DNA of 64,000 bases from Salvia splendens (taxonomy: Eukaryota > Streptophyta > Magnoliopsida > Lamiales > Lamiaceae), in contig NC_056052.1 of NCBI RefSeq assembly GCF_004379255.2, forward strand, positions 8,549,708-8,613,707. The letters are read 5' to 3'. This document shows positions 10,505 to 22,797 of this stretch, one piece after another; position 1 is the first letter of the stretch; each line of letters starts with the position of its first letter. A program made the position numbers and the translations under genes. Below the pieces are notes generated by a model that was not told the DNA's origin, did no database searches, and saw only the letters and a program-made list of their open reading frames with translations.

Positions 10505-10773
10505 TGTTGGGATTTGTGAGTTGAAGATCGACAAGATTGAAGCACAAGCAAACAACAACGATCGATTTACGTGGTTCGGCAAATCGAGCCTACGTCCACG
10601 GAAGGGATGGGATGTTTATTCGCTATCACTCTTTGGGTGGTTTTACAGAGATGAAAAACAAGAAGATGAAAGACATAACACGAGCTATTTCACTCTACAA
10701 TGGTGAATCTCACAGCTCACTCTTTCTTCCCTCTTTACTCTCACTCTCTGATTGATTTCTCACGTTACAAAAG
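10505..10773 (-). repeat. LTR of the minus-strand Copia, left piece
   Basis: Starts TGTTGGGATTTGTGAG. It contains ATTTACGTGGTTCGGC, a stretch typical of plant Copia ends. It stops at the insertion point of the plus-strand Copia at 10774. The remainder of the LTR resumes at 15794, so the younger element split it. Confidence 0.6.
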
Positions 10774-11307
10774 TGTAGGAAAAACATGTAACATGTGGGA
10801 AATTAGAAAGGTCTCAAAACCTTTCATTTCCTAAGTCTTTTGGCTTTTCAACGTCCATGTGTTTATGAGGTGCCTTAAACCCGAGACCTCTCGTGTGGCC
10901 ACTCCTAGCCTATAAATAGGCTTGTTTTGAGAGATGGAAGACACACAACACAACCTACAATCATTCTCTCTTCTCTCATAGCTCAAGCACTCTAGTTCGC
11001 ATCTTAGGAGCATCGCATTGCTCGGTTCTCGCTCTCCATTCAAGTTTGCCGGAGCCTACGAGTTTGAGGTGCTTCAACTCGATAGGAGGAAAGTCGTTTC
11101 ATCTTTGGGGACATTACGCCAATCCGTGAGCACTAGCCGGGGCGTATTTCGTCTTGCGGAGAGGGGATACCTCGACTCGACTTGAAGAATACTATAGTTT
11201 GCATCTCTTTACTTTCGTTGTAATTTTTATTATTATATTTAACTTCCAGTTTTGTTCTTTTGTAATAGCAAGAGTTTTCCCGTGTAAAGGCTACAATATT
11301 TCCAACA
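10774..11307 (+). repeat. 5' LTR of the plus-strand Copia
   Basis: TG..CA-type ends. A CCTATAAATAGG TATA box at about 10909-10920 suits a transcription start shortly downstream. The copy at 15260-15793 is nearly identical, with differences such as AAAAACATG against AAAATATG near the start. Confidence 0.85.
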
Positions 11308-11639
11308 ATCGCAAGACGAAATATTGTACTCTTGTTGAATTCATGTCGACCGATGCCGGAGGAAACATGAAATTCAAAGCTGGAATAAAGCAACGAACGG
11401 TCGCAATGTCGATGCGCTATGGAGTGGTTAATTCCTTGAGATATATTCTCTTGAGAATGATGTTTATCGTTTGTCATTTGACAAGCAAGACCAATTTAGA
11501 TTTGGTAGTAGTAATTGGGATGCATGGGTTGATGAATATGCCAATGCACATTTGGTTCAATATAATTGTGTACTTATTGTTGGAAACAATACTGTACAAA
11601 TTATTTGAACGTGTTGTTATAAACAACAAAGATCACTAG

Positions 11640-14600
11640 GTGATCGCAGTGGTCTCCGACGTGGACCATGGTAATAATCCAAATGAATGGTTTGTTGATA
11701 CGGGTGCCACATGTCATGTGTGCTCCGAGAGAAGCGTTTTTTCTACTTACAAATCTGTTGGAGGTAGAAAAGTACGTATGGGAAACCAAGCTCTTTCCGA
11801 GGTGGTTGGTGTGGGTAATGTGTTCCTAAAATTAGGATCCGGAAAGGTTCTTACCTCAAGGATGTGCTGCATGTCCCAGACATCCGAAATAATTTGGTGT
11901 CAGGCTCACTTCTCGTAAATCATGGATTTTCACTAGAATTTGAGTGTGAAAAGGTTATATTGACCAAGTATGAAAAGTTCATAGGTGAAGGTCACCTAGT
12001 GAATGGGCTTTTTGAGCTGAATGTTACGGTCATTCACCGTGGAAAGGGATTACGAAATAAGGAAGATGATACATCCTCCTATTTGCTTGAGTGCTCTGAT
12101 TTATGGCATAAAAGATTGGGACATGTAAATCTAAATGCCATAAAAGATTAGTAAATCTTAATTTACTAAAAGTAGATAAGTTTAACTCACAAGAAAAATG
12201 TGAAGTCTGTGTTGAAGCAAAAATGACCAAGCTACCGTTTCGCTCGGTAGAACGGAGCACAAAACCTCTAGAGTTAATCCATACAGACGTATGTGATTTA
12301 AAATTTGTGCAAACTAGAGGTGGTAAAAAGTACTTCATCACATTTATAGATGATTGCACAAGGTATTGTTACCTTTACTTATTGAGAAGTAAAGATGAGG
12401 CAATTGAAGCGTTTAAGACTTCAAAAATGAAGCTGAAAATCAACTTAATTGTCGAATTAAGTGTGTTCGAAGTGATAGAGGTGGTGAGTATGTAGCTCCG
12501 TTTGCAGAATTATGTCATGCAAGTGGTATAATTCACCAAACCACAGCTCCATATTCTCCTCAATCAAATGGTGTTGCTGAACGCAAAAATCGAACACTTA
12601 AAGAGATGATGAATGCTCTGTTGATTAATTCTGGTTTATCCCAGAACATGTGGGGGGAGGCTGTGTTAACAGCGAATCATATCCTGAATAAAATTCCACT
12701 AAAAAATAGGGATGTGACTCCTTATGAGTTGTGGAAGGGAGAAACCTTCATATTCATACCTCAAAGTGTGGGGTGTTTAGCGAAGGTAGAAGTGCCACCT
12801 CCGAAACAAGTTGCAATAGGCCCTAAAACAGTCGATTGCATCTTTATTGGCCATGCACTTAATAGCAGTGCCTATCGTTTCCTAGTCCATAGGTCAGCTG
12901 TGCCTGGCGTGGCTGAAGGAACAACGATTGAGTCAAGGAATGCTATATTCTTTGAGAATGTATACCCTTGCAAGAGGCAAGAGGATTGTTCTAGTGAAAG
13001 AATGATGGATGAATCCACTAGTTCTGATCCTCCAAAAAGGACGAGGTCAAGTCCTGAGGATGTTGAACCAAGACGTGGTAAAAGAGTTAAAGTTGCTAAA
13101 ACATTTGGTCCTGACTTCATAACTTTTATGTTGGATGACGAACCAAAGTCATTGGCGGAAGCTCTGTCTGGCCCAGACGCGGCGTGGTGGCAAGAAGCTA
13201 TCAACAGTGAAATTGAATCCATCATGAGAAATAACACTTGGGTGTTAGTAGACTTGCCTGAAGGCTGTAAGCCTTTAGGGTGCAAGTGGATTCTGAAAAG
13301 GAAATATAAGCCCGATGGTACTATAGATAAGTACAAAGCTCGCCTAGTTGTCCAAGGCTTTAAGCAGAAAGAAGGGCATGACTTTTTTGATACCTATTCA
13401 CCTGTTACGAGAATCACTTCCATTCGGGTGCTTCTTGCGATTGCTGCTTTGCACAATCTTGAGATTCACCAAATGGATGTGAAAACTGCGTTTCTGAATG
13501 GTGATCTGGAAGAAGAAATATATATGGAACAACCCAAAGGGTTTGTTGGGCCTGGGCAAGAGCGTAAAGTATGCAAACTGGTAAAGTCATTATATGGGTT
13601 GAAGCAAGCACCATTACAATGCCATTTGAAATTTGACAACGTGATGTTGGCAAATGGATTCACTATCAATGAGTGTGATAAGTGTGTTTACATTAAAAAC
13701 ACAGATAACTGGTTTGTTATTGTGTGTCTGTATGTTGATGATATGTTGATAATGGGCAGCAATAGTGTCATTATTAACGAGACAAAAAACATGTTGAAAA
13801 GAAATTTCGATATGAAAGATATGGGTCTAGCTGATGTGATTCTTGGAATCAAAATATTGAGGACTAATGAGGGAATTGCCTTAACGCAATCTCATTATGT
13901 TGAGAAAATGCTTAAGAAATTCAACTCGTTTGATTGTAAGCCAGCAAAGACTCCTTTGGAGCTCAATGTCCATCTGAGCAAGAATATGGGTGATTCTGTT
14001 GCTCAAGAAGAGTATGCAAAGGTCATAGGAAGTTTGATGTTTATCACAAACTGTACTCGACCTGATCTTGCTTGTCCTGTAAACAAGTTGAGCCGATTTA
14101 CGAGCAACCCAAGTAAGGAACATTGGAAAGCTCTGTGTAGAGTTTTGAGATACTTGAAGTATACTCTTAACTTTGGATTGCATTACACAAGATATCCCCA
14201 AGTACTTGAAGGGTACTGTGATGCAAATTGGATCTCTGATTCAAAAGACTCATTTTCTACAAGTGGGTATGTGTTCACTGTGGGGGGTGGTGCTGTCTCG
14301 TGGAAATCAACGAACAGACGTGTATTGCTCGTTCCACCATGGAATCTGAGTTTATCGCTTTGGATAAAGCAGCGGAAGAAGCCGAGTGGCTTAGAAACTT
14401 CCTAGAAGATATTCCATGTTGGAAGAAGCCAGTGCCGACAGTAGTGATACACTGTGATAGCCAAGCAGCTATAGGTAGAGCACACAGTGGCTTATACAAT
14501 GGTAAGTCTCGACATATTCGTCGGCGACATAATACCGTCAGACAATTGATCACAAGTGGTGTTATCACAGTTGACTATGTAAGGTCAGTGGATAACTTAG

Positions 14601-14650
14601 CGGATCCGTTAACAAAAGGTTTAAACCGTGATCAAATGCAAAATTGCTAA
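11640..14650 (+). pseudogene. Copia pol polyprotein, broken
   Basis: Blocks in order: aspartic protease WFVDTGATCHVC (about 11690); [15 protein letters not shown]-pre-integrase [15 protein letters not shown] (about 12100); integrase core with HTDVCDL (12280), [17 protein letters not shown] (12340) and [17 protein letters not shown] (12550); an open 599-codon stretch 12606-14405 with RT motifs [19 protein letters not shown] and YVDDML (about 13735); and RNase H with CDANW, then [18 protein letters not shown] and ADPLTKGL in another frame to 14650. Frame changes lie near 11860, 12150, 12440-12600 and 14300. The N-terminal gag part is missing. No functional polyprotein can be made. Confidence 0.9.
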
Positions 14651-15259
14651 AAGGAATGGGACTGAAAACCACATCTTAAAAGATGAGTATAGTGGTAACC
14701 CAACCATACGATTGGAGATCCCATGGGATTGGTTCAATGGGAAAACGAAGCTATACAAATCTAGCTGTAACACTCAGAAGATTTTAATCTTCGCCCATTC
14801 TTTAGAAAGCATTGAGTGTTGTAACCTGCACGTGGTAAGAGGTTAAGTCTTTTGACTTTTAATGATTCTTGAAATCTCAAGGAGATGCAGTATGGCAGGA
14901 TACTCATGAAAGAATCACCTATATAAGTGAGAAGTGAGGCCGCTTCGTGAGAGTAAGTCACTTATGAATTCCAAAGAGGTGTTCCACTGCCGAAACGGAC
15001 ACAAACGTGAGAACTGATGGAGTTGAGACTATATCTGTTGATACTATTGACTAGGCATACACTAAGGAGGAATAGTTCAAGACATCGAGTCCACTAGTCC
15101 GCCGGTATGTCCGATAGTGTTGACTATGGAAGGTTCAAAACCACAAGTTACCTCTCCAAATACAGTATCGTTTCTCGAGAACTGAGCAAAGAGTCTGCAT
15201 ACATGCATTTGTGTCTGGTGTTGGTTTGAGCTTGCAGCGCTCTAACCAATGTGGGGGAT

Positions 15260-15793
15260 TGTAGGAAAATATGTAACATGTGGAAATTAGAAAGGTCTCA
15301 AAACCTTTCATTTCCTAAGTCTTTTGGCTTTTCAACGTCCATGTGTTTATGAGGTGCCTTAAACCCGAGACCTCTCGTGTGGCCACTCCTAGCCTATAAA
15401 TAGGCTTGTTTTGAGAGATGGAAGACACACAAACAACCTACAATCATTCTCTCTCTTCTCTCATAGCTCAAGCACTCTAGTTCGCATCTTAGGAGCATCG
15501 CATTGCTCGGTTCTCGCCTCCAATTCAAGTTCGCCGGAGCCTACGAGTTTGAGGTGCTTCAACTCGATAGGAGGAAAGTCGTTTCATCTTTGGGGACATT
15601 ACGCCAATCCGTGAGCACTAGCCGGGGCGTATTTCGTCTTGCGGAGAGAGGGATACCTCGACTCGACTTGAAGAATACTATAGTTTGCATCTCTTTACTT
15701 TCGTTGTAATTTTTATTATTATATTTAACTTCCAGTTTTGTTCTTTTGTAATAGCAAGAGTTTTCCCGTGTAAAGGCTACAATATTTCCAACA
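15260..15793 (+). repeat. 3' LTR of the plus-strand Copia
   Basis: Begins TGTAGGAAAATATG directly after the GTGGGGGA polypurine tract and ends TTTCCAACA. Same length as the 5' LTR, which points to a fairly recent insertion. Confidence 0.85.
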
Positions 15794-16009
15794 AAAGAAT
15801 GAGGCAACCACCTCTCTTAAATCAAGCTAAAGGCCTAAGTTAGTTAGTTACTAACTGACTTTGCTCTCTCTTTAAATCCGATCCCATGCAACGCTTTCCT
15901 CATGCACCCTCGACTAATGAGCTGGCAGATGGGCCACGTGCCCTCTCCACACTTGTCCATGTCACGGCCGCACTCCACATCTCCACCTCGGCAGTGACAG
16001 CAACAAACA
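15794..16009 (-). repeat. LTR of the minus-strand Copia, right piece
   Basis: Continues the LTR interrupted at 10773. It ends ..CAGCAACAAACA at 16009. On the minus strand the LTR therefore starts TGTTTGTTGCTG, after a purine-rich AAGGTTGAAGGGTTGAGAAG that would be the polypurine tract. Confidence 0.6.
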
Positions 16010-16041
16010 TTCACTTCTCAACCCTTCAACCTTACTCCACC

Positions 16042-17880
16042 TTAAACGAACAACACTCCCACCAGTCTCAAGCAATGCTTGAGCTTAGAAACTGGTAAGG
16101 CTTTGGTCAATGCATCCGCTGCATTATCCTCGGTCCCGACTTTCTCAACTTCAACATCTCCACTAGCTATTTCATCTCTAATAAAGTGAAGTCTTAGGTC
16201 GATGTGCTTACTTCTCTCGTGGAAAACTTGATTCTTTGCCAACATTATTGCACTGTTACTGTCACATAACACCTTCACCACCTTCTGCTCTACTCCAAAA
16301 TCTTTAATGATTCCCATCAACCACTTCCCTTCCTTTACCGATTCTGTCAAGGCGATATATTCTGCTTCGGTAGTAGATAAGGCGACCACCGATTGGAGTG
16401 AAGACTTCCAACTAACCGTTGATCCATATAAAGTGAAGATATACCGAGTTTGTGACTTCCTTGTATCCAAATTCGTGGCAAAATCAGAATCGCAGTATCC
16501 CACAAGTGCCTCTTCTTTCCAACCTTTCTGTCTCTTGAAGATGATCCCAGTGGACTTGCTGCCCTTAATGTATCTCATAATCCATTTCAAGGTTGCCCAA
16601 TGATCTCTCCCATATTCCTTCATATACCTGCTGGTCACACTGATCCCATGTGCCAAATCCGGTCTGGTACAAATCATAGAATACATGATGCTTCGTATCA
16701 CATTTGCATATGGTATCTGCTGCAGTTCAGCCTTTTCTTGATCAGAATCTGGGACTTGTTGAGCAGATAACTTGAAGTGTTGGGCTAAAGGGATGGTTAC
16801 ACTTTTAGATTCTTGCATCTGGAATCTCTGTAAAACCTTGCTCAGGTAGTCTTCTTGACTCAGCCTTAGTTCACCCTTTGCTCTGTCTCGGCTTATGTCC
16901 ATACCCAGGATTCTTCTAGCTTCCCCGAGATCCTTCATATCAAACTCCTTCTTAAGATCCTCCTTCAGAGAGTTCACATCAATCATGCTCTTTGCAGCCA
17001 CTAGCATGTCATCTACATACAAGACTAGATAAGCAACTGCCTCTCCATTCACTGTCTTGATGTATACACAACTGTCAAATGCTGATTTTCTGAGACCAAT
17101 TGAGTTGAGATGACTATCAAACCTTTTATACCATTGTCTGCTGCTCTGTTTAACCCATATAGACTCCTTTTCAACTGGCACACTTTGTTTTCCAGACCAG
17201 GGACCACAAATCCAGTCGGCTGCTCCATAAAAATAGTCTCCTCTAACTCTCCATGGAGGAACGCGGTCTTGACATCTAGCTGGTGTAATTCCCAGTTATT
17301 TTGTGTTACAACAGATAACAAAACTCTGATAGACGTATGCTTGACAACGGGTGAGAAGATCTCATTAAAATCCACTCCTTCCTTTTGTGAGTACCCTTTT
17401 GCTACAAGCCTTGCCTTGTATCTAATCCTATCCCCATCAGAAACCTCCACCTTCTTTTTAAAAATCCACTTACATCCCACAGGCTTTTGAGAATCTGGTC
17501 TATCAACAAGGATCCAAGTACCATTCTTCAATAGTGACTCCATCTCATCTTTCATGGCCTCCAGCCACTGCTTGCTTTCCATTCCCTTCATTGCCTCCTC
17601 ATATGTAGCAGGCTCATCAAATTCAATAGATTCTGCCACACACAAAGCAAAGTATGCCATTTCATAGTCTGTGAATCTGGCTGGCAATTTAGCAGCTCTT
17701 TTAGGCCTTTCTCTGTGCTGATGTTGTGGCTGAGTTTCTGGTGTCATTATAGCTGCTGGGGTCTGATCAATAGGGGGTTGTTCTTCTGGATCAGGTGTCT
17801 TTGAAAGGGTTACTTGAATTTGTAGCTTTTTCTTCTCGTTTTCTACATCCTTCTTTATGTCCAGACTTTGAAAATTAGCA
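16042..17880 (-). pseudogene. Copia pol (RT-RNase H part), 5'-truncated
   Basis: The minus strand encodes the C-terminal part of a Tnt1/Oryco-type Copia polyprotein. TYEEAMKGMESKQWLEAMKDE leads into RT with LDVKTAFLHGELEETIFMEQP and LYGL (17747 to about 17130). A frame change near 17130 follows, then the rest of RT with LVLYVDDMLVAAKS and RNase H with VALSTTEAEYIALTE, SKHIDLRLHFIRDE and ADALTKALP (17181 to 16042). Gag, protease and integrase are missing. The truncated 5' side at about 17880 abuts the SCAMP gene. Confidence 0.9.
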
Positions 17881-18326
17881 TCTTAAGTCAGACAGCTGAC
17901 TTTTTTCGTACAGCTTGAAGTAAGCTCCAGAAAATTGTGTTATGGAAAATTGGCATATTGATTGTGCATAGTTAGGCATATAATATTAACTTTTTGTTTT
18001 GTTTTTTTTTCCCTTGCATAAAGTCAATTATTATTATTGGCTGCTAATGACTTATAGTTGCTGGAGGAGTACCTTTTGAATTGTGCAAAATATCAAATAA
18101 ATAATTAGAGTTGCCAAATTGTTTCCATGCAATACATAACCCCAGCCTCAAAGTTATGTTGCCGGAAGTAATTAGTTTAATTTCTTTCACATGTTGCTGG
18201 TTTGTTCACTGTCTTGGATTTTGGCCCTTGGCATGAGCCTCTGGTATCACTTCCAAGAGGCTCTTTACTGAATATTCTTGATGCTAATCAGCTAATCATG
18301 CCTTTTTTTTACCTGGTGAACAACAG

Positions 18327-19531
18327 GCTCTGTTTTGCCCTTCTCTGGAACGTTATAGCTGTAACTACTGCATGGATTAAACTGGGAGGTTAGTTTTATA
18401 TGAGCCCATAGTCTTTCCTTTCGGTAGGTGTATTTTAAGTGGCTTCCTGACCAGACCTGTATGTCTACTAGATGCAAAGATCTGGTTTCTTGCTATTATC
18501 TACTTTATATCTGGGGTTCCAGGAGCATATGTCTTATGGTATCGACCACTTTACCGCGCTTTTAGGTTGGTAATATCTGTATCCCTTTTAATTTTCTTCT
18601 TCTTTACAAAGTGGGGAAGAGGATATTGGATACTGAATGATCAGAATTCCATCTGATGATGAAAATCGTCTTTCTTTGAGGCTATGAGGATAGATGCATT
18701 GTATCTCATCTACATGTAGTTTGACTGTATCTATACTTTATGTAACAGGACTGAAAGTGCTATGAAGTTTGGGTGGTTTTTCATGCTTTACATGGTAAGT
18801 TGATTTTATAATATTAAGAAATGGATTCCAATCTAGTGAACGCACACTAATGTTTGATTGAATTGATTTGTTTACAGCTGCACATTGGCTTCTGCATATT
18901 TGCTTCAGTTGCACCTCCTGTCGTTTTCAGAGGAAAATCTCTAACGTAGGTCACCTCACTTAATGTGCATAATATCTGTTAATTTTTCGATTTCATGGAG
19001 CCCCGGGTTTTACGTTTGTCTTTCTTATATATTGTCTTATCTAACCCCATCTGTTGACAAATTTTTAGAGAATCGGTTGAAATTGAAACTCCAATCTTTT
19101 TCTTCATTTGGTAAGTTGTTATCTCACGTTGTCCTCAACGTTGTTTCTGCAGAGGTATCCTCCCAGCGATTGATGTCATAGGTGACCACGTGCTAGTCGG
19201 GGTAAGTTGGCGTTACATTATTCTCAATATATACACTGCTCAGATCTTGAGTTATCAGCTAGAGAATGCATCGTTACTTATTCAACATCGTTCTTGTTAC
19301 ACAGATTTTCTACTTCATTGGATTCGGGCTTTTCTGCCTCGAGTCAGTTCTCAGCATTTGGGTCATACAGGTACGAGCACAACATCACTTTCTTATAGAA
19401 AATGGAACGGTTCTCACCTATCTAATAATGCTCTCATTTCACAGCAAGTCTACATGTATTTTCGAGGCAGCGGGAAAGCTGCCGAGCTGAAGCGCGAGGC
19501 AGCAAGAGGAGCGTTGAGAGCAGCAGTCTAA
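18327..19531 (+). pseudogene. Secretory carrier membrane protein (SCAMP), 3' exons only
   Basis: Seven exons with GT-AG borders encode the membrane core and tail of a plant SCAMP, a four-span protein of the trans-Golgi/plasma-membrane trafficking system. Exons: 18327-18388, 18472-18565, 18749-18794, 18878-18945, 19153-19201, 19305-19370, 19445-19531. They read [98 protein letters not shown] and [12 protein letters not shown], joined in one frame to a stop. The upstream exons (NPF motifs, coiled coil, first part of the membrane region) are not found; the truncated Copia lies there. I call it a 5'-truncated gene, though distant exons beyond the Copia nest cannot be excluded. It is convergent with the gene at 19914. 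Confidence 0.85.
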
Positions 19532-19913
19532 TATCTCAAGAACAATTTCATAGATGAACATATGTAAATCATTTTGAAATTTATGGTATTAAAACATTGT
19601 TTTTGAGAAGATTCTCGAGGAAAGCACTAGGAAAGATTAAAATCTTTAAAAAAATTGGATGTAGAAGCTGGCTGCACCTGCTCTGAGTTTGATGATTCAT
19701 AGATTGTTTGTTTTGTAAATTCATTCTTTGGCATTTCCGTTCCATTTATGATTAATGAGTTACACTTTCCTTAGCTCAAGTATCTATGTTAGTCCTAAAA
19801 CTTGTCATCATCATAAATATTCCCAGAAAATTGCGAAACTGGGCATCCCATCTCGATCAAACTATTCAACCTAACTAATAACTTCAACAAAGCTGCAAGG
19901 CAACAAATTTGAC

Positions 19914-21923
19914 CTAAACAATGTTACTTTTAATGTCTGATGCCTCGTTGAGATATTTCCAGTGAAGAATCAAACAGCAGTGTTGTCCAGTTATGCTTAC
20001 GCAGAAGTGCTCAAAACTCATCTCTCCTACACGAATGGATACGGGAGTGGGTCTGGACTCAGCAGCAGGTGGCATCGGTGGAGGCTTTGTTGGTCGTGCA
20101 TGAACTTCTTTGAGTTTCTCTTCAGGAATATCGAACTGCAAATCGAAGAGAACGAGAGAATACTTGAGGCATTGTGTTAAATATTTATCTTGACCGATTA
20201 GATTCCTAAGTGAGCTTTACTTACCTTGTAACTGCAGCCAGATACGCAAGCACGAAAGCATTCCTGAAAGCAAGAATGAAATCAGGCACAAGCAAAAAGG
20301 AAGAAATATTCAAGAAGTTGAGGTGGCATGAACCTCTGAGTAGGTGACAGAACCAGGGGAACGATCAATATAGGCGCTCCACTGCTTGTCCTTGAGGACA
20401 GGGTCTTTGTAGCATATCTCGTCGCACTCTCCCACACCTAAGTTTACATCACTAGCATCAGAGTTTCCTACTAAATTCATTACAAAGCAAGAATACCAGT
20501 GTGTTTATAAGGAAATAAATACAAGTGCAGATTCAAACTTACATTCGTCCCATGTGTCACCATCAGCATCACATCCCTTTTTGCAGAATACTCTCCCTAA
20601 ACGAAATCAGTACATGGCTAATCAGATAAAGACAAATTCATACAACAAAAGGCAGGATTAGGAACAGAAAGTTCTACTCGAATACAGGCTACGTTGTATA
20701 TTAGCTGACTTATAAGAGTCAATGTTTTCAAACAATGAGCCATTCTACCTATTTTGTACCTGAAATCATTCTCCCTAAACCCTCACATATATGCATCCTT
20801 TATCATCGAATGCAACTGACGATACCCGAAATGGTCATTCGAATAATTAAAAAACACCCTAGGGGCAACCATTCAGTTGTATATGTCTCTTTCAAAAATA
20901 TATACCACAATTTTCAAGAACACTAATGTGTGCTTCTAAGGATAAAGGCATGATTTAACTAAGATCCAGTAAGAAACATCAGTAAATGCTCAACTGGGAA
21001 AAATACAATAAATCATTCACCATCACAATTCTCCTTCCCAGGCTACAACATATGGGGCTCAAGAACATCACGATTATTACAAATTTGAGGTTATACATTA
21101 CAAAAATATATCTATTGTTATGATGATATCTCAAAACTGTCCCGCAAGCATCAATTTTGTCTCTCTTATATAGAATTAAACCAAAATGGACTCTTTTTGC
21201 ATGACAGATTTTACAATACAACCCTCAAACACTTAGATTAGAGGTTCTTCTAAAACCCAACAGCAAAATTAATGTTATAACTATTGGAGGTTATATAGCA
21301 TTATGAAAAAAAATCATCTACTCTCATCTCACGACAAAAATCTCAGTCCCCGTTATCTACATTCTTTGAAGACATGGAAATTGACTGAAACGGAGAGATC
21401 CCTCGCCGGCCCTAACTACATCAAAATTCTCCCACAAAGAGCAATGATGTCTACCCTATATAGATTCAAAACAAAATGGCCCCTTTTCGCATAACAGCAC
21501 TTGCTGTCACAATACAACCCTCAAAACACAGTTTTTACCCCATTTTGATCAGAGATTCAAAGGCCTAACACTAAAACTAATGATAAACAAATCGCTATCT
21601 TCTCACTGAAATCGGAATAAAACTCATTATCATTAGCCATTATAATGCAACAGGAAATGGATGTTGTTGATATCAAATTGAATCTCACCATCACTCGAGA
21701 ATAATCTAACAATCTACACACAATCAGGAAAATCAAAGATGGAAAAAGTAATCAATTTCGAAAATAGAAAAAGAGCAAAGCTTCTTAACCCTAACATCCA
21801 TAATCGACATTAACATGGAGAAAAAACAAAAAAAATAAAATTATTCAAACAAAAAAATATACATGGAATTTGAACGAGAGAAGCGTATTTGTGGGTGCAT
21901 GAGAGTTGCATGGAGGCGCCCAT
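19914..21923 (-). CDS. Small cysteine-rich plant protein of unknown function
   Basis: Five exons on the minus strand join in frame to about 159 residues: 21923-21863, 20596-20543, 20437-20334, 20263-20225, 20135-19914. Exon 1 starts MGASMQLSCTHKYASLVQIP. The core has paired cysteines: VFCKKGCDADGDTWDEC, ECDEICYKDPVLKDKQWSAY, then ECFRACVSGCSYK. A proline-rich stretch (RPTKPPPMPPAAESRP) follows and the last exon is less conserved in character. A GCGTAAGC inside it could act as an alternative donor, so the C-terminus is uncertain. I recall similar unannotated proteins in Arabidopsis and other plants but know no function. The spacing of the cysteines suggests disulfides or metal binding; no membrane span is clear. 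Confidence 0.8.
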
Positions 21924-21999
21924 TGTTCTGGAATCATTTCTTCTCTGCAATTGAATTTTTTATATATGGTTGTAATGAAATCTGTATTTCTTCTTCCAT

Positions 22000-22577
22000 A
22001 GCGAAGAAGGAATTGAAGAAGCAAAGGCTATTTTCGTAAGTTTGCTTGTGCTTTTAGCTGGGCTTCTGATTGGGCTGGATCGAAATGTTCTTTTTCGGCT
22101 TAATTTCATTTTTAGCAAATTGTCACAAATATCACCAAATTTAATTTTAAAAATTATGTCATAATTGTGATGTTTATTTTAATTTTTCTGTTAATTTAGA
22201 TTTGAGAAAAACTATACTCCCTCTGTTTTTCATTAATTGATATTGTTTGATTCGGCATGGATTTTAAGAAATGTAGTTTTTGTCCCTTTAGTTTTATTCT
22301 ATGTGTCAATGATTTAAAAATCAATCGGGTAAGCAAACCGGTAAAATTACTAATTTACTGTTCAACGGACCAGAATACTATAACAATAGTATACAAATAT
22401 ATCAAAATTTATATACTAAATGTTATAATTTTTGGTATATGATAAAATAATAACGGATTCAGCAGATGATTAGAATAATTCAATTATAAGCAAGTATAAA
22501 TATAATTAAATAATATTAAAACTTATATGTAATTAAATATATATGTATATTATGTCAATACTAAAATTTAGTGACTG
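22000..22577. other. Upstream region of the cysteine-rich gene, AT-rich
   Basis: The 5' leader and promoter of the minus-strand gene should lie just above 21923. A CTCCCTCTGTTTTTCATTA stretch near 22216 resembles one arm of a Stowaway-like MITE without a matching partner. No other feature is recognised. Confidence 0.35.
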
Positions 22578-22797
22578 ATACTACTCTATCCGCCTACCAT
22601 AAGCGATTCATATTTTTTTTGGAACGTCCTACCTAAAGTGGGTCAATTCATTTTTTTTGGCAAAATATAACATAATTACTCTATCTTAGTTTATTTGCTC
22701 TCCAATTTTATTCTCTCTCCACTTAACTCTCTAAATATCATTTTCTTAAATCTCGTGCCCAAAATAAACACATTGCTTATGACGGGACGGAGTGAGT
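22578..22797. mobile_element. Stowaway-like MITE
   Basis: Bounded by TACTCTATCCGCC..ATAAGCGATTCAT and the matching ..ATTGCTTATGACGGGACGGAGTGAGT, an imperfect inverted repeat of about 30 bp. About 220 bp, non-coding. Confidence 0.65.

Larger units (their letters stand above)
10774..15793 (+). mobile_element. Ty1/Copia retrotransposon, two LTRs, defective
   Basis: Two 534-bp LTRs (10774-11307 and 15260-15793) begin TGTAGGAAAA and end TTTCCAACA, with only a few visible differences. GTGGGGGA just before the 3' LTR is the polypurine tract. AAAG lies at both outer borders as a short target duplication. The interior holds protease, integrase, RT and RNase H in Copia order but no recognisable gag and no TGGTATCAGAGC primer-binding site after the 5' LTR. 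The element inserted into the LTR of another Copia. Confidence 0.9.

Noticed and set aside
11154..11639. 161-codon ORF after the Copia 5' LTR as gag
   Set aside because: It starts within the LTR and has no gag similarity or zinc knuckle.
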